Shown here: positions 7,526 through 14,977 of the stretch, in pieces
Layout of the letters: every line of letters starts with the position of its first letter
Numbering within the stretch: the stretch's first letter is position 1
From: DASZGI01 sp035938995
GTDB taxonomy: Bacteria > Actinomycetota > Actinomycetes > Streptomycetales > Catenulisporaceae
Reading direction: 5' to 3'
Length of the DNA stretch: 23,924 nt
Assembly (NCBI RefSeq): GCF_035938995.1
Contig: NZ_DASZGI010000008.1
Location: forward strand, 1 to 23,924
Translations under genes and position numbers: made by a program
The notes under the pieces: generated by a model
What the model saw: only the letters and a program-made list of their open reading frames with translations
Databases searched by the model: none
Told to the model about the DNA's origin: nothing

Positions 7526-7681
7526 ATGACGAAGTGGGAGTACGTGACGGTGCCGCTGCTCGTGCACGCGACCAAGCAGATTCTGGACAACTGGGGCCAG
7601 GACGGGTGGGAGCTGGTTCAGGTGGTGCCGGGACCGAACTCGGAGCAGTTGGTCGCGTATATGAAGCGCGAGAAGCAATGA
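7526..7681 (+). CDS. Small DUF4177 family protein
   Basis: A 51-residue protein starting MTKWEYVTVPLL and containing DNWGQDGWELVQVVPG, typical of the DUF4177 family (Rv3678A-like in the same position of M. tuberculosis). The conserved WEY and DGWELV motifs are present at about 4–6 and 26–31. Its function is unknown. The stop codon overlaps the RidA start (ATGA at 7678–7681), so translation is probably coupled. It is the first gene of the operon and appears to be read from a leaderless mRNA. Confidence 0.85.
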   Translation: MTKWEYVTVPLLVHATKQILDNWGQDGWELVQVVPGPNSEQLVAYMKREKQ

Positions 7682-8190
7682 GCGCGGTGACGCCGGAGGA
7701 GCGGCTTGCCGAGCTGGGCCTTAAGGTGCCCGCAGTTCCCAAGCCGGTCGCCGCTTATGTACCGGCGATGCGTTCTGGCTCGCTCGTCTTCACCTCCGGC
7801 CAGCTGCCTATGGTCGACGGTGCGCTCCTGAAGACCGGCAAGGTCGGCATCGAGGTCTCGGCGGACGAGGCGAAGCAGCTGGCCGAACGCTGCGCGCTGA
7901 ACGCGCTCGCCGCTGTTAAGGCAGAGGTCGGGGAGCTCTCCCGGGTGCGCCGGATCGTCAAGGTGGTCGGCTTCGTCGCCTCAGCACCGGACTTCACCGC
8001 ACAGGCCGGCGTGATCAACGGCGCCAGCGAGCTGCTCGGCAAGGTCTTCGGCGACGCGGGGCAGCACGCCCGGTCGGCGGTCGGTGTCGCGGTCCTCCCG
8101 CTCGACTCCCCGGTCGAGGTCGAGCTCACTGTTGAAGTGGACACGGTTGAAGTCGACACAGCTGAAGCAGACACGGACGGGGCTGACTGA
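7678..8190 (+). CDS. RidA/YjgF family protein with acidic repeat tail
   Basis: This 170-residue protein belongs to the Rid superfamily, whose best known members hydrolyse reactive enamine/imine intermediates from amino-acid metabolism. Visible family features are LVFTSGQLPMVDG at 36–48, ALNALAAVKAEVGELSRVRRIVKVVGFV at 73–100 and ARSAVGVAVLPLDSPVEVEL at 131–150, with R132 at the usual substrate-carboxylate arginine position. It resembles the Rv3678c-type subgroup, with a longer N terminus than RidA itself. The last 20 residues (VEVDT repeated, then an Asp-rich end) are an unusual acidic tail encoded by a 15-bp tandem repeat. The start at 7678 overlaps the upstream stop. An in-frame start further upstream lies inside the DUF4177 gene and is rejected. 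Confidence 0.88.
   Translation: MSAVTPEERLAELGLKVPAVPKPVAAYVPAMRSGSLVFTSGQLPMVDGALLKTGKVGIEVSADEAKQLAERCALNALAAVKAEVGELSRVRRIVKVVGFVASAPDFTAQAGVINGASELLGKVFGDAGQHARSAVGVAVLPLDSPVEVELTVEVDTVEVDTAEADTDGAD
8131..8175 (+). repeat. 15-bp tandem repeat ×3 inside the RidA gene
   Basis: Three imperfect copies (GTTGAAGTGGACACG, GTTGAAGTCGACACA, GCTGAAGCAGACACG) encode VEVDT, VEVDT and AEADT at the very end of the protein. The repeat probably arose by slippage from the ordinary VEVEL terminus. Confidence 0.8.
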
Positions 8191-8194
8191 CCAG

Positions 8195-9046
8195 ATGTCG
8201 GACCGGGGGACGCGTGCGACCGACGCCCCGTACGGTGGCGTGGCCGCGAAGGCGGTGGTCTCGGGGCCGGTGACGCTGCGTGCGTCGCTGGTCCTCGCGC
8301 CTAACGCGTCGCCGATGACCCTGGACGGCACGAACACGTGGGTGCTGGCTGAGCCCGGTGCGCGACAGGCCGTAGTCGTCGATCCCGGCCCACTGGACGA
8401 AGGTCACCTGGCGGCGATCGTCGCGCGGGCCGACGAGCTCGGCGCGCGGGTCGCCGCGATCCTGCTGACGCACGGCCACGAGGACCACGCAGAGTCAGCC
8501 CGTCGCTTCGCCGAGCTGGTCGGCGCTCCGGTGCGAGCGCTTGACCCGGCCCTTCGGCTCGGCTCGGAAGGGCTGTCCGACGGCGACGTGGTCGACGTCG
8601 ATGGGCTGGAGATCCGGGTGATCGGCACGCCGGGCCACTCCGGCGACTCCCTGTCGTTCCTGGTCACCAACGACCGCGCGGTGCTCACCGGTGACACAGT
8701 CCTCGGACGCGGCACGACCGTCGTCATGCATCCCGAGGGCAAGCTGCGCGACTACCTCGACTCGCTCGGCCGTCTGCGCCACATGGTCGACGACGCCACG
8801 ATCGAGCGGGTGCTGCCCGGGCACGGACCGGTGCGCGACGATCCCGCGGCCGTCCTCGACTTCTACCTGGCCCACCGAGCGGCCCGGCTGGCACAGGTGG
8901 AGGATGCGGTCGCCGCAGGGGACCGGACCGCTGCGCAGATCGTGCGGCGCGTCTACGCCGACGTCGACCGGGCGCTCTGGCCTGCTGCGGAGCTGTCCGT
9001 GCAGGCGCAACTCGACTATCTCGACGAGGCCAAGCCCGCCGGCTGA
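8195..9046 (+). CDS. MBL-fold metallo-hydrolase
   Basis: This 283-residue metallo-beta-lactamase-fold hydrolase has the zinc motifs H93-x-H95-x-D97-H98 (LLTHGHEDHAE), H148 (GTPGHSGDS), D167 (LTGDTVLG) and H210 (LPGHGPV). The C-terminal helical part (residues about 215–283) resembles the LACTB2-like winged-helix extension. It corresponds in order to Rv3677c. The substrate is not known; LACTB2 relatives can be nucleases, but that is only a possibility here. The ATG at 8195 begins 4 bp after the RidA stop. An in-frame ATG at 8084 would read through the RidA tail and is rejected. The stop is only 5 bp from the convergent crp stop. Confidence 0.9.
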   Translation: MSDRGTRATDAPYGGVAAKAVVSGPVTLRASLVLAPNASPMTLDGTNTWVLAEPGARQAVVVDPGPLDEGHLAAIVARADELGARVAAILLTHGHEDHAESARRFAELVGAPVRALDPALRLGSEGLSDGDVVDVDGLEIRVIGTPGHSGDSLSFLVTNDRAVLTGDTVLGRGTTVVMHPEGKLRDYLDSLGRLRHMVDDATIERVLPGHGPVRDDPAAVLDFYLAHRAARLAQVEDAVAAGDRTAAQIVRRVYADVDRALWPAAELSVQAQLDYLDEAKPAG

Positions 9047-9051
9047 GCGCC

Positions 9052-9735
9052 TTACCGCGCCCGGCGCGCCAGCCGCGTGGTGTCCAGCAGGACGACCGCG
9101 CGCGCCTCCAGCTTGATCCAGCCGCGCTGGGCGAAGTCGGCGAGCGCCTTGTTCACCGTCTCGCGGGAGGCGCCGACCAGCTGCGCCAGCTCCTCCTGGG
9201 TCAGGTCGTGCGCGACCTTGATCCCCTCCTGGTCCTCGCCGGCCGGCTGACCGAACCGGGTGGACAGGTCGAGCAGCGCCTTCGCCACCCGGCCGGGGAC
9301 GTCGGAGAAGACCAGGTCGGCCATGTTCTCGTTGGTGCGGCGCAGCCGGCGCGCCATGGCCCGCAGCAGCGAGCGGGCCACCTCGGGCCGGGCGCTCAGC
9401 CACGGCTGCAGCTCGGTGTGGCCGAGCGCGAGCAGGCGGGTGGCGGTGAGCGCGGTCGCAGTGGACGTGCGCGGGCCGGGGTCGAACAGGGACAGCTCGC
9501 CGAACATCTCGCCGGGACCGATGACCGCCGTCAGGTTCTCCCGGCCGTCGCCGGAGGAGCGGCCGAGCTTGATCTTGCCCTCGAGCACGACGTAGAGCTG
9601 GTCGCCCGGGTCGCCCTCGTGGAACAGCGCGTCCCCGCGTCCCAGTGCTATCTCGGTCATCGACTTGAGCAGCGAGTTCGACGCTTCTTCATCGAGTGCG
9701 GCGAACAGCGGGCTGCGGCGCAGCACGTCGTCCAC
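9052..9735 (-). CDS. crp: Crp/Fnr-family cyclic nucleotide-responsive regulator
   Basis: This 227-residue protein is very close to actinobacterial Crp (Streptomyces SCO3571, M. tuberculosis Rv3676). The cyclic nucleotide-binding domain has FHEGDPGDQLYVVLEGKIKL at 38–57 and GELSLFDPGPRTSTATA at 79–95, with E80, R89 and T90 in the phosphate-binding cassette. The C-helix has T134 and N135 at the positions that contact the base in E. coli CRP. The helix-turn-helix is LTQEELAQLVGASRETVNKALADF at 178–201. The GTG start at 9735 has an excellent GGAGG (9743–9747 on the minus strand) 7 nt upstream. Much longer in-frame readings upstream run antisense to nth and are not real. The gene diverges from nth. 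In Streptomyces this Crp affects germination and antibiotic production. Confidence 0.95.
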   Translation of the reverse strand: MDDVLRRSPLFAALDEEASNSLLKSMTEIALGRGDALFHEGDPGDQLYVVLEGKIKLGRSSGDGRENLTAVIGPGEMFGELSLFDPGPRTSTATALTATRLLALGHTELQPWLSARPEVARSLLRAMARRLRRTNENMADLVFSDVPGRVAKALLDLSTRFGQPAGEDQEGIKVAHDLTQEELAQLVGASRETVNKALADFAQRGWIKLEARAVVLLDTTRLARRAR

Positions 9736-9845
9736 GGTCGATCCTCCATCGGCCTCGCGGCCGTTTCGTTCGCGCCGCGGGTCGCCGGTCGACGGATTTC
9801 GACTCGACGCCCAGACGCAATCTGTTATGGCCCTGCATCCAACAG

Positions 9846-9871
9846 TGTGACCTACCGCACCCGATTTCACA
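9846..9871. promoter_or_regulatory. Split Crp-like inverted repeat between crp and nth
   Basis: TGTGA (9846–9850) and TCACA (9867–9871) are perfect Crp half-sites, but 16 nt apart instead of the usual 6. The spacing is one extra helical turn. The site lies about 110 bp upstream of the crp start and 80 bp upstream of nth. It may be chance, an autoregulatory site with unusual spacing, or two half-sites. Confidence 0.3.
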
Positions 9872-9939
9872 TACTCGGGATCCCGGACGCCGTCGTCTCG
9901 CTTACGCCGCCTACGTCCCCCGCACGCCGCGGGACCATC

Positions 9940-9945
9940 TACTCT
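9940..9945 (+). promoter_or_regulatory. -10 box (TACTCT) of the nth operon
   Basis: TACTCT lies 6 nt before the ATG at 9952, and no Shine-Dalgarno sequence is present. A leaderless transcript is predicted. No -35 is clear. Confidence 0.6.
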
Positions 9946-9951
9946 TGCCCA

Positions 9952-10728
9952 ATGAGCTTGGCCGGTGAGACGACTGAACCCGCACCCGTGACCCACGAGA
10001 CCCCGCTCGCCCTCACCCGGCGGGCACGGCGGATCAACCGGGCGCTCGCCGAGATTTATCCCGATGCTCACTGTGAGCTGGACTTCGCCAACCCGTTGGA
10101 GCTGGCCGTCGCGACGATCCTGTCCGCGCAGTGCACTGACGTACGGGTGAACCAGACCACCCCTGAGCTGTTCGCCACGTACAAGACCGCCGCCGACTAC
10201 GCCTCCGCCGACCGGGCCGAGCTCGAGGCGATCATCCGGCCGACCGGCTTCTACCGGAACAAGGCGGCGTCGATCATCGGGCTCGGCCAGGCGCTGTGCG
10301 ACAAGTACGGCGGCGAGCTGCCCCGGCGGCTCGAGGACCTGGTCAAGCTGCCGGGGATAGGCCGGAAGACCGCGAACGTGATCCTCGGCAACGCGTTCGA
10401 CGTGCCGGGGATCACCGTGGACACGCACTTCGGACGGCTGGCTCGGCGGTTCGGCTGGACCAGGGAGACCGACCCGGTGAAGGTCGAGCACCTTGTCGGC
10501 GCGCTGTTCCCGCGGCAGGAGTGGACGATGCTCTCGCACCGGATGATCTTCCATGGGCGCCGGGTCTGCCATGCGCGACGACCGGCGTGTGGCGCGTGCC
10601 CTATCGCGGATTTATGCCCCTCCTACGGCATTGGGGAAATGGATCCGGTTAAGGCGGAGGCGCTGCTCAGGCCTGCGTCCGCACGCGAGGCGGCGAACTT
10701 GGCCGCGGCCCGGAAGGCGGCACGGTGA
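9952..10728 (+). CDS. nth: Endonuclease III (DNA glycosylase/AP lyase)
   Basis: This 258-residue enzyme removes oxidised pyrimidines and nicks at abasic sites in base-excision repair. It shows the helix-hairpin-helix LPGIGRKTANVIL at 133–145 with catalytic K139, the catalytic aspartate D157 in VDTHFGRLARR, and the [4Fe-4S] loop C206-x6-C213-x2-C216-x5-C222. An N-terminal extension of about 20 residues precedes the usual core. Start at 9952 is supported by the TACTCT box 6 nt upstream; a longer in-frame reading would run through the crp promoter. It is the first gene of an operon with NUDIX and marP. The thioredoxin-like gene found after nth in M. tuberculosis (Rv3673c) is absent. Confidence 0.96.
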   Translation: MSLAGETTEPAPVTHETPLALTRRARRINRALAEIYPDAHCELDFANPLELAVATILSAQCTDVRVNQTTPELFATYKTAADYASADRAELEAIIRPTGFYRNKAASIIGLGQALCDKYGGELPRRLEDLVKLPGIGRKTANVILGNAFDVPGITVDTHFGRLARRFGWTRETDPVKVEHLVGALFPRQEWTMLSHRMIFHGRRVCHARRPACGACPIADLCPSYGIGEMDPVKAEALLRPASAREAANLAAARKAAR

Positions 10729-11726
10729 ACGAAACGCTGGGGTCGGGCGTTGTGCCCGGTGTGAAGGGTACGACGGGGCCCCGCCGAGGCCCGCTCAGAC
10801 GAGCGTCCGATGTCGCGGGTGCCGGGGCTTTGTCGTCCGGCCGTGGCGGCGGCGGCGAACGGGGTGCCGGTGAGCGCCGCGTCAGCGAGCACCCGGCTGA
10901 CGAGCAGCTGATCGACGAGCCGGGGTTTAAAGACGACGGCGACGGCGCTCCTGGCGGCGCCGCTGACAGCGAGCTGGTCACGGTCCCGCCAGATCTGCCG
11001 GACTGGCTGCATCCGCTCGCCGACGCGGTCCGGGCCATCGATCCGGCATCGCGATGGGCCGGCTTCCGGCAGCGTACAAGGACCCTGCCGGGTGCTCCGC
11101 GCCAGTCCGCCGTCCTCATCCTCTTCGCCGGAACGGCGACCGGTGCCTCGGCGGCCGACGTCGACATCCTCATCACTGAACGCGCCTCGACGCTCCGCTC
11201 GCACGCGGGACAGCCCGCGTTCCCCGGCGGCCACATCGATCCCCAGGACGCCGGACCGGTGCAGGCCGCCTTGCGGGAGGCGCACGAAGAGGCCGGGGTG
11301 GACCCGGATTCGGTGGCCGTGTTCGGCGCTCTGCCGGAGCTTTATCTGCAACCAAGCGATTTCATGGTCGCGTCCGTCCTGGGGTGGTGGCGCACCCCCG
11401 CGCCGCTGCGGGTAGGCAGTCCGCTGGAGGTGGCCTCGGTGCACCGAGTCGCAGTTGCCGAACTCGCCGCGCCGGAGAACCGGTTGCGGGTGCGGCATCC
11501 GTCCGGGTACGTCGGACCGGCCTTCGCCGCCGACGGGCTGCTGATCTGGGGGTTCACCGCCGGGCTGTTGGACGGGGTGCTGCGACTCGGGGGCTGGGAG
11601 CAGGACTGGGACCACGATCGGGTCCGCGACCTGCCCGACGACGTCATCGCGCTCTCCTACCGGTCGAGCTCGCTCCGCCCCGCCGATCAGCGTCCTTACG
11701 CTGACGGCGCCGAGACGGACGAGTGA
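10725..11726 (+). CDS. NUDIX hydrolase, coenzyme A pyrophosphatase type
   Basis: This 333-residue protein has a CoA-type NUDIX domain from about residue 125. The NuCoA motif (LITERASTLRSHAGQPAFPGG, about 149–169) precedes the Nudix box end REAHEEAG at 184–191. The family cleaves CoA or acyl-CoA into 4'-phosphopantetheine and 3',5'-ADP. The first 85 residues are a Gly/Arg/Asp-rich, probably disordered extension not seen in typical family members of about 220–250 residues. The GTG at 10725 overlaps the nth stop (GTGA) and has GGAAGG 7 nt upstream. GTG codons at residues 10 and 13 are alternatives that change little. It occupies the position of Rv3672c. Confidence 0.88.
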   Translation: MNETLGSGVVPGVKGTTGPRRGPLRRASDVAGAGALSSGRGGGGERGAGERRVSEHPADEQLIDEPGFKDDGDGAPGGAADSELVTVPPDLPDWLHPLADAVRAIDPASRWAGFRQRTRTLPGAPRQSAVLILFAGTATGASAADVDILITERASTLRSHAGQPAFPGGHIDPQDAGPVQAALREAHEEAGVDPDSVAVFGALPELYLQPSDFMVASVLGWWRTPAPLRVGSPLEVASVHRVAVAELAAPENRLRVRHPSGYVGPAFAADGLLIWGFTAGLLDGVLRLGGWEQDWDHDRVRDLPDDVIALSYRSSSLRPADQRPYADGAETDE

Positions 11727-11736
11727 GGGACCGCGC

Positions 11737-12921
11737 GTGGACCTGCTTGACCTGATTCTCGTCGTCGTCGCCATCGGTTTCGCCGTCTCGGGCTATCGCC
11801 AGGGCTTCGTGGTCGGCGTGCTGTCGTTCGTCGGCTTCGTCGGCGGGCTGCTGCTCGGCCTGTGGCTGGTGCCGGTCGTCATGCAGCGGTTCACCACGTC
11901 GCTCGTGGTGTCGACGATCTCGCTGTGCGCGGTGCTGGTGCTGGCCGTGCTCGGGCAGGTGCTCGCCACCAACTTGGGAGGTCGGCTGCGGCGCGAGCTG
12001 GTGTGGCGGCCGGTCCAGGCGGTGGACCAGGCCGCGGGCGCCGGGGTGTCCGTGATCTCGGTCCTGCTGGTCGCCTGGTTCCTGGGGCTGGCGCTGGTGA
12101 ACTCGTCGATGCCGGTGGTTTCGCAGCAGGTGCGCAACTCCGCGCTGCTGAGTGGGATGAAGCAGGTACTTCCGGCGGACGCGCAGACCTGGTTCCGGTC
12201 GTTCGCGAATGTGCTCGACCGCAGCGGCTTCCCGCAGGTGTTCGCCCCGTTCACGCGCGAGCAGATCGCGAACGTGCCCGCGCCCGATCCCGCGGTGCTG
12301 AACAGCCGGGCGGTGGTGGACGCGCGCAACTCGATCGTCAAGATCGTGGGCAACGCGCCGAGCTGCGGAAAGCAGATCGAGGGCTCAGGCTTCGTGTTCG
12401 CTTCGCAGCACATCATGACGAACGCGCACGTGGTCGGTGGCGTCACTCATCCGACGGTGCAGATCGGCGGAGTCGGTCGGCTTTACCGCGCGACGGTCGT
12501 CGTCTTCGACCCGACGAGCGACGTCGCGGTGCTTTACGTCCCGGGTCTGCCGTCCTCGCCGCTCACCTTCGACGACAGCGGTGCCAGCGGTGACAGCGCG
12601 GTAGTGGCCGGATTCCCGGAGGACGGACCGTTCACCCCAGTGGCCGCGCGCATCCGGCAGGAGATCAACGCGCAAGGACAGGACATCTATCAGCAGACCA
12701 CTGCGGTGCGCGACATCTTCTCGCTCTACGCGCAGGTCCTCCAGGGTAATTCCGGCGGTCCGCTGCTTACTGCGAAGGGACAGGTGTATGGGGTCGTGTT
12801 CGCGAAGTCGTTGGAAGATGCGTCGACCGGCTACGCCCTGACCGCGCGTCAGGTTGCGCACGATGCACAGCCAGGTGCGACTGCGACGTCACCTGTGGAC
12901 ACTCAGGGCTGCGCGATCTAG
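11737..12921 (+). CDS. marP: MarP-like membrane-anchored periplasmic serine protease
   Basis: This 394-residue protein matches M. tuberculosis MarP (Rv3671c), which protects against acid and oxidative stress. The N-terminal CvpA-like region has four hydrophobic segments (about 3–18, 24–49, 55–77, 101–122). The extracytoplasmic chymotrypsin-like protease carries the triad H231 (TNAHVV), D262 (SDVAVL) and S339 (GNSGGP). C210 and C392 sit where MarP forms its structural disulfide. The GTG start at 11737 follows the NUDIX stop by 10 bp with GAGGGA 6 nt upstream. Known MarP function includes activating a peptidoglycan hydrolase; whether that holds here is inference. Confidence 0.94.
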   Translation: MDLLDLILVVVAIGFAVSGYRQGFVVGVLSFVGFVGGLLLGLWLVPVVMQRFTTSLVVSTISLCAVLVLAVLGQVLATNLGGRLRRELVWRPVQAVDQAAGAGVSVISVLLVAWFLGLALVNSSMPVVSQQVRNSALLSGMKQVLPADAQTWFRSFANVLDRSGFPQVFAPFTREQIANVPAPDPAVLNSRAVVDARNSIVKIVGNAPSCGKQIEGSGFVFASQHIMTNAHVVGGVTHPTVQIGGVGRLYRATVVVFDPTSDVAVLYVPGLPSSPLTFDDSGASGDSAVVAGFPEDGPFTPVAARIRQEINAQGQDIYQQTTAVRDIFSLYAQVLQGNSGGPLLTAKGQVYGVVFAKSLEDASTGYALTARQVAHDAQPGATATSPVDTQGCAI

Positions 12922-12924
12922 GGT

Positions 12925-12952
12925 CTCGTCGCTCGTCGCTCGTCGCTCGTCG
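12925..12952 (+). repeat. 7-bp tandem repeat (CTCGTCG ×4)
   Basis: Four perfect head-to-tail copies of CTCGTCG begin 3 bp after the marP stop codon. They are non-coding. They are a simple-sequence array that may vary in copy number between strains. Confidence 0.8.
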
Positions 12953-13025
12953 CGCTTTATCGCCGACCCCTCATTCCCTTTCCCTTTGGTCCCACACCCA
13001 TCGCGGAGTCCCTTACGCGCTCGCC

Positions 13026-13051
13026 CAATCCGCCACTCCACCGGCGGATTG
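13026..13051 (+). terminator. Hairpin terminator after marP
   Basis: CAATCCGCC pairs perfectly with GGCGGATTG (9 bp) around an 8-nt loop, about 105 bp after marP. There is no T-tract. It likely ends the nth–NUDIX–marP transcript. Confidence 0.55.
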
Positions 13052-13138
13052 CCCCACCTCACCTGCCGAGTCCGACCGCTCGGGCAAAGTCCCTTCGGAG
13101 ACACCCGGTCCCCACTCCCGCGACCGTACGATCATCTG

Positions 13139-13170
13139 TCTGACGGTGTTGCTACTGTCTGACCGTCAGA
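13139..13170. promoter_or_regulatory. Operator-like repeat upstream of the DUF457 gene
   Basis: TCTGAC occurs at 13139–13144 and 13158–13163, followed by its inverse GTCAGA at 13165–13170. The last two form a 13-bp palindrome with a single central C. The outer arms TCTGACGGT and ACCGTCAGA also form a 9-bp inverted repeat. A -10-like TACTGT (13153–13158) lies between them, so a bound repressor would cover the promoter of the gene starting at 13201. Confidence 0.55.
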
Positions 13171-13200
13171 TCCGCGCCAGCAAAACCGTGGGGGCTTTTC

Positions 13201-13902
13201 GTGCTCGGACATTCGCACTCGACGAGCGGCGCGCTGGCTTGGGCCGCGGCCGCCGCCTGGGTTCCGGTCTCGGTGTGGCCGTCGCATCTCGCGCTCAAGG
13301 ACGTCGTGCTCGGCACGTTCGTCACCGCGGGCGCCGCGCTCCTCCCCGACCTCGACCACCCCGACGGCACGATCGCGCACTTCCTCGGCCCGGTCTCGCA
13401 CGCCTTCTGCCGCTTCGTCGAGTGGATCTCCGGTGGCCACCGGCACGCGACGCACTCCTTCTTCTTCGTCGCGCTCACCACCGCCGGCACCTGGGCCGGC
13501 GCGCACTATCTGAAACGGCCTTTCACCCTCGCCCTGGTCTACATCCTGCTCTCCCTCGCCATCAGGGCCCTGCATCTCTGCCCACCCGGCAAGGGGATTC
13601 AGTCCTGGGGCGTGGTGATGCTGCTCGCCGTCGCCGGCACGGGGGCGATGGCCATCTGGATCGGCACAGACCCGTTCTGGCTGCCGATAGCGGTCGGCCT
13701 CGGCACGCTCACCCACCTCGCCGGCGATTGCGTGACGAAGGAAGGCTGCCCGCTGTTCTGGCCGATCAAGGCCCGCCTCGGCATCCCCGTGATCAGACAT
13801 ACCGGTGAGAAGCTGGAGACCGCCGTGCTGACGCCGCTCATGGCCGTCGGTGCCGTCGTCGCGCTCTACTACGCCTCGATCCCGCTAAGGCACGTGAAAT
13901 AG
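13201..13902 (+). CDS. Membrane-bound metal-dependent hydrolase (DUF457/YdjM family)
   Basis: This 233-residue polytopic membrane protein has the family's metal-binding pattern: H4 and H6 (GHSHSTSG), LPDLDHPDGT at 48–57, GHRHATHS at 79–86 and THLAGDCVTKEGCPLFWP at 171–188. Hydrophobic segments lie at about 11–26, 34–48, 87–103, 107–122, 135–154, 159–172 and 206–226. E. coli YdjM is LexA-regulated, but no LexA box is obvious here. The substrate is unknown. The GTG start at 13201 has GGGGG 6 nt upstream. The gene has its own promoter region with a striking operator-like repeat, and is not part of the usual marP neighbourhood in M. tuberculosis. Confidence 0.85.
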   Translation: MLGHSHSTSGALAWAAAAAWVPVSVWPSHLALKDVVLGTFVTAGAALLPDLDHPDGTIAHFLGPVSHAFCRFVEWISGGHRHATHSFFFVALTTAGTWAGAHYLKRPFTLALVYILLSLAIRALHLCPPGKGIQSWGVVMLLAVAGTGAMAIWIGTDPFWLPIAVGLGTLTHLAGDCVTKEGCPLFWPIKARLGIPVIRHTGEKLETAVLTPLMAVGAVVALYYASIPLRHVK

Positions 13903-13954
13903 CTAGCCGTAGCCAGCAGCCCACTTGTAAAGCAGCCTCGCGCTCAGCCCTGCG

Positions 13955-14914
13955 TCAGCGATCTGGTTCGTCGTCGCGCAGCCAGCCCAGCACCTCGCTT
14001 GTGAACAGTTCCGGGGCCTCTTCCTGGGGAAAATGGCCCACGCCTTCGAGCAGCCGCCAACGGTACGGCGCGTTCACGTATCGACCCGATCCGCGTGCCG
14101 TCGAGGTGAGAACAGCCCGGTCGAGCGCCCCATGCAGATGGAGCGTGGGCACCTCCGTCGCGATCCGCATCCGCTGCTGGTACTGCATTCCGTCCGGGCG
14201 CATGAGCGAACGTACCCACCAGCGGTAGTACTCGAGCGAGCAGTGCGCGACGCCTGGAATCGCGATCGCCTGCGCGTAGCGCAGGGCTACGTCGGTCGGC
14301 GGCCAGTTCGGTCCGCTCCACGCGCGCAGCATCCGTTCCACGACCGCGCCACCGTCGCGTACCAGCGATCTCTCCGCCGTCACCGGACGTTGCGCCGCGA
14401 ACACGTGCTTGCTAGCCGCGATCTGCGCCGGATCGGTGAGCAGCGCCGTGCGCTGGCGCCTCGGATGCCCAGCGCTCACCACCACGAGCCGTCGCACCGC
14501 CTTCGGCCGCATCGTCGCCGCCGTCCAGCCGAGGGTCGCCCCCCAGTCGTGGCCGACCACCGCCGCGTTCGCCTCGCCGAGCGCGCGGATCACGCCGGTC
14601 ACATCCTGCGTCAGGTTCACCGGGTCGTAGCCGCGCGGGGTCTTGTCACTGCCGCCGTACCCGCGCAGGTCCATCGCCACCGCGCGGTATCCGGCCTTCG
14701 CGAACGCCGGAAGCTGCTCCCGCCAGGTCCACCAGAACTGCGGGAAGCCGTGCAGGAAGAGCACCAGCGGTCCCTCGCCGAGCTCGACGGCATGGAACCG
14801 CGCGCCGTTCGCGGAGACCTCGCGGTGGGTCCAGGGGCCGTCCACGTATACCGGGGACAGGTCAGAGGCCATGGCCGCCAGCATGGCACATCCGGCTACC
14901 TCGACGGTGTCCAT
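13955..14914 (-). CDS. Alpha/beta hydrolase, epoxide hydrolase-like (EphE-type)
   Basis: This 319-residue alpha/beta hydrolase has HGFP at 55–58 (oxyanion motif), nucleophile D123 in GHDWGA (121–126), and the base H294 in GVGHFPQEE; D265 (GALDRAV) is the likely third acid. Cap-domain tyrosines near Y229/Y230 could play the usual ring-opening role. An aspartate nucleophile points to epoxide hydrolase or haloalkane dehalogenase chemistry rather than an esterase. It stands where ephE (Rv3670) lies next to marP in M. tuberculosis. The physiological substrate is unknown. The ATG at 14914 is the longest choice; ATGs at 14884 (M11) and 14872 (M15) are possible, and the domain begins after residue 22, so the start is uncertain. 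Confidence 0.88.
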   Translation of the reverse strand: MDTVEVAGCAMLAAMASDLSPVYVDGPWTHREVSANGARFHAVELGEGPLVLFLHGFPQFWWTWREQLPAFAKAGYRAVAMDLRGYGGSDKTPRGYDPVNLTQDVTGVIRALGEANAAVVGHDWGATLGWTAATMRPKAVRRLVVVSAGHPRRQRTALLTDPAQIAASKHVFAAQRPVTAERSLVRDGGAVVERMLRAWSGPNWPPTDVALRYAQAIAIPGVAHCSLEYYRWWVRSLMRPDGMQYQQRMRIATEVPTLHLHGALDRAVLTSTARGSGRYVNAPYRWRLLEGVGHFPQEEAPELFTSEVLGWLRDDEPDR

Positions 14915-14977
14915 GCGGGGCGAGTTCGGTTATCGCGCTGTGAGGTGTCGCTCGCAGGCGTCACCCATGGCATGCCG

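Noticed and set aside
9208..9951. Upstream in-frame extension of nth
   Set aside because: Antisense to crp and lacks similarity; the ATG at 9952 has a promoter box directly before it.
9736..10572. Upstream in-frame extension of crp by about 280 codons
   Set aside because: Runs antisense to nth; a GTG with an excellent Shine-Dalgarno sequence at 9735 gives the normal protein length.
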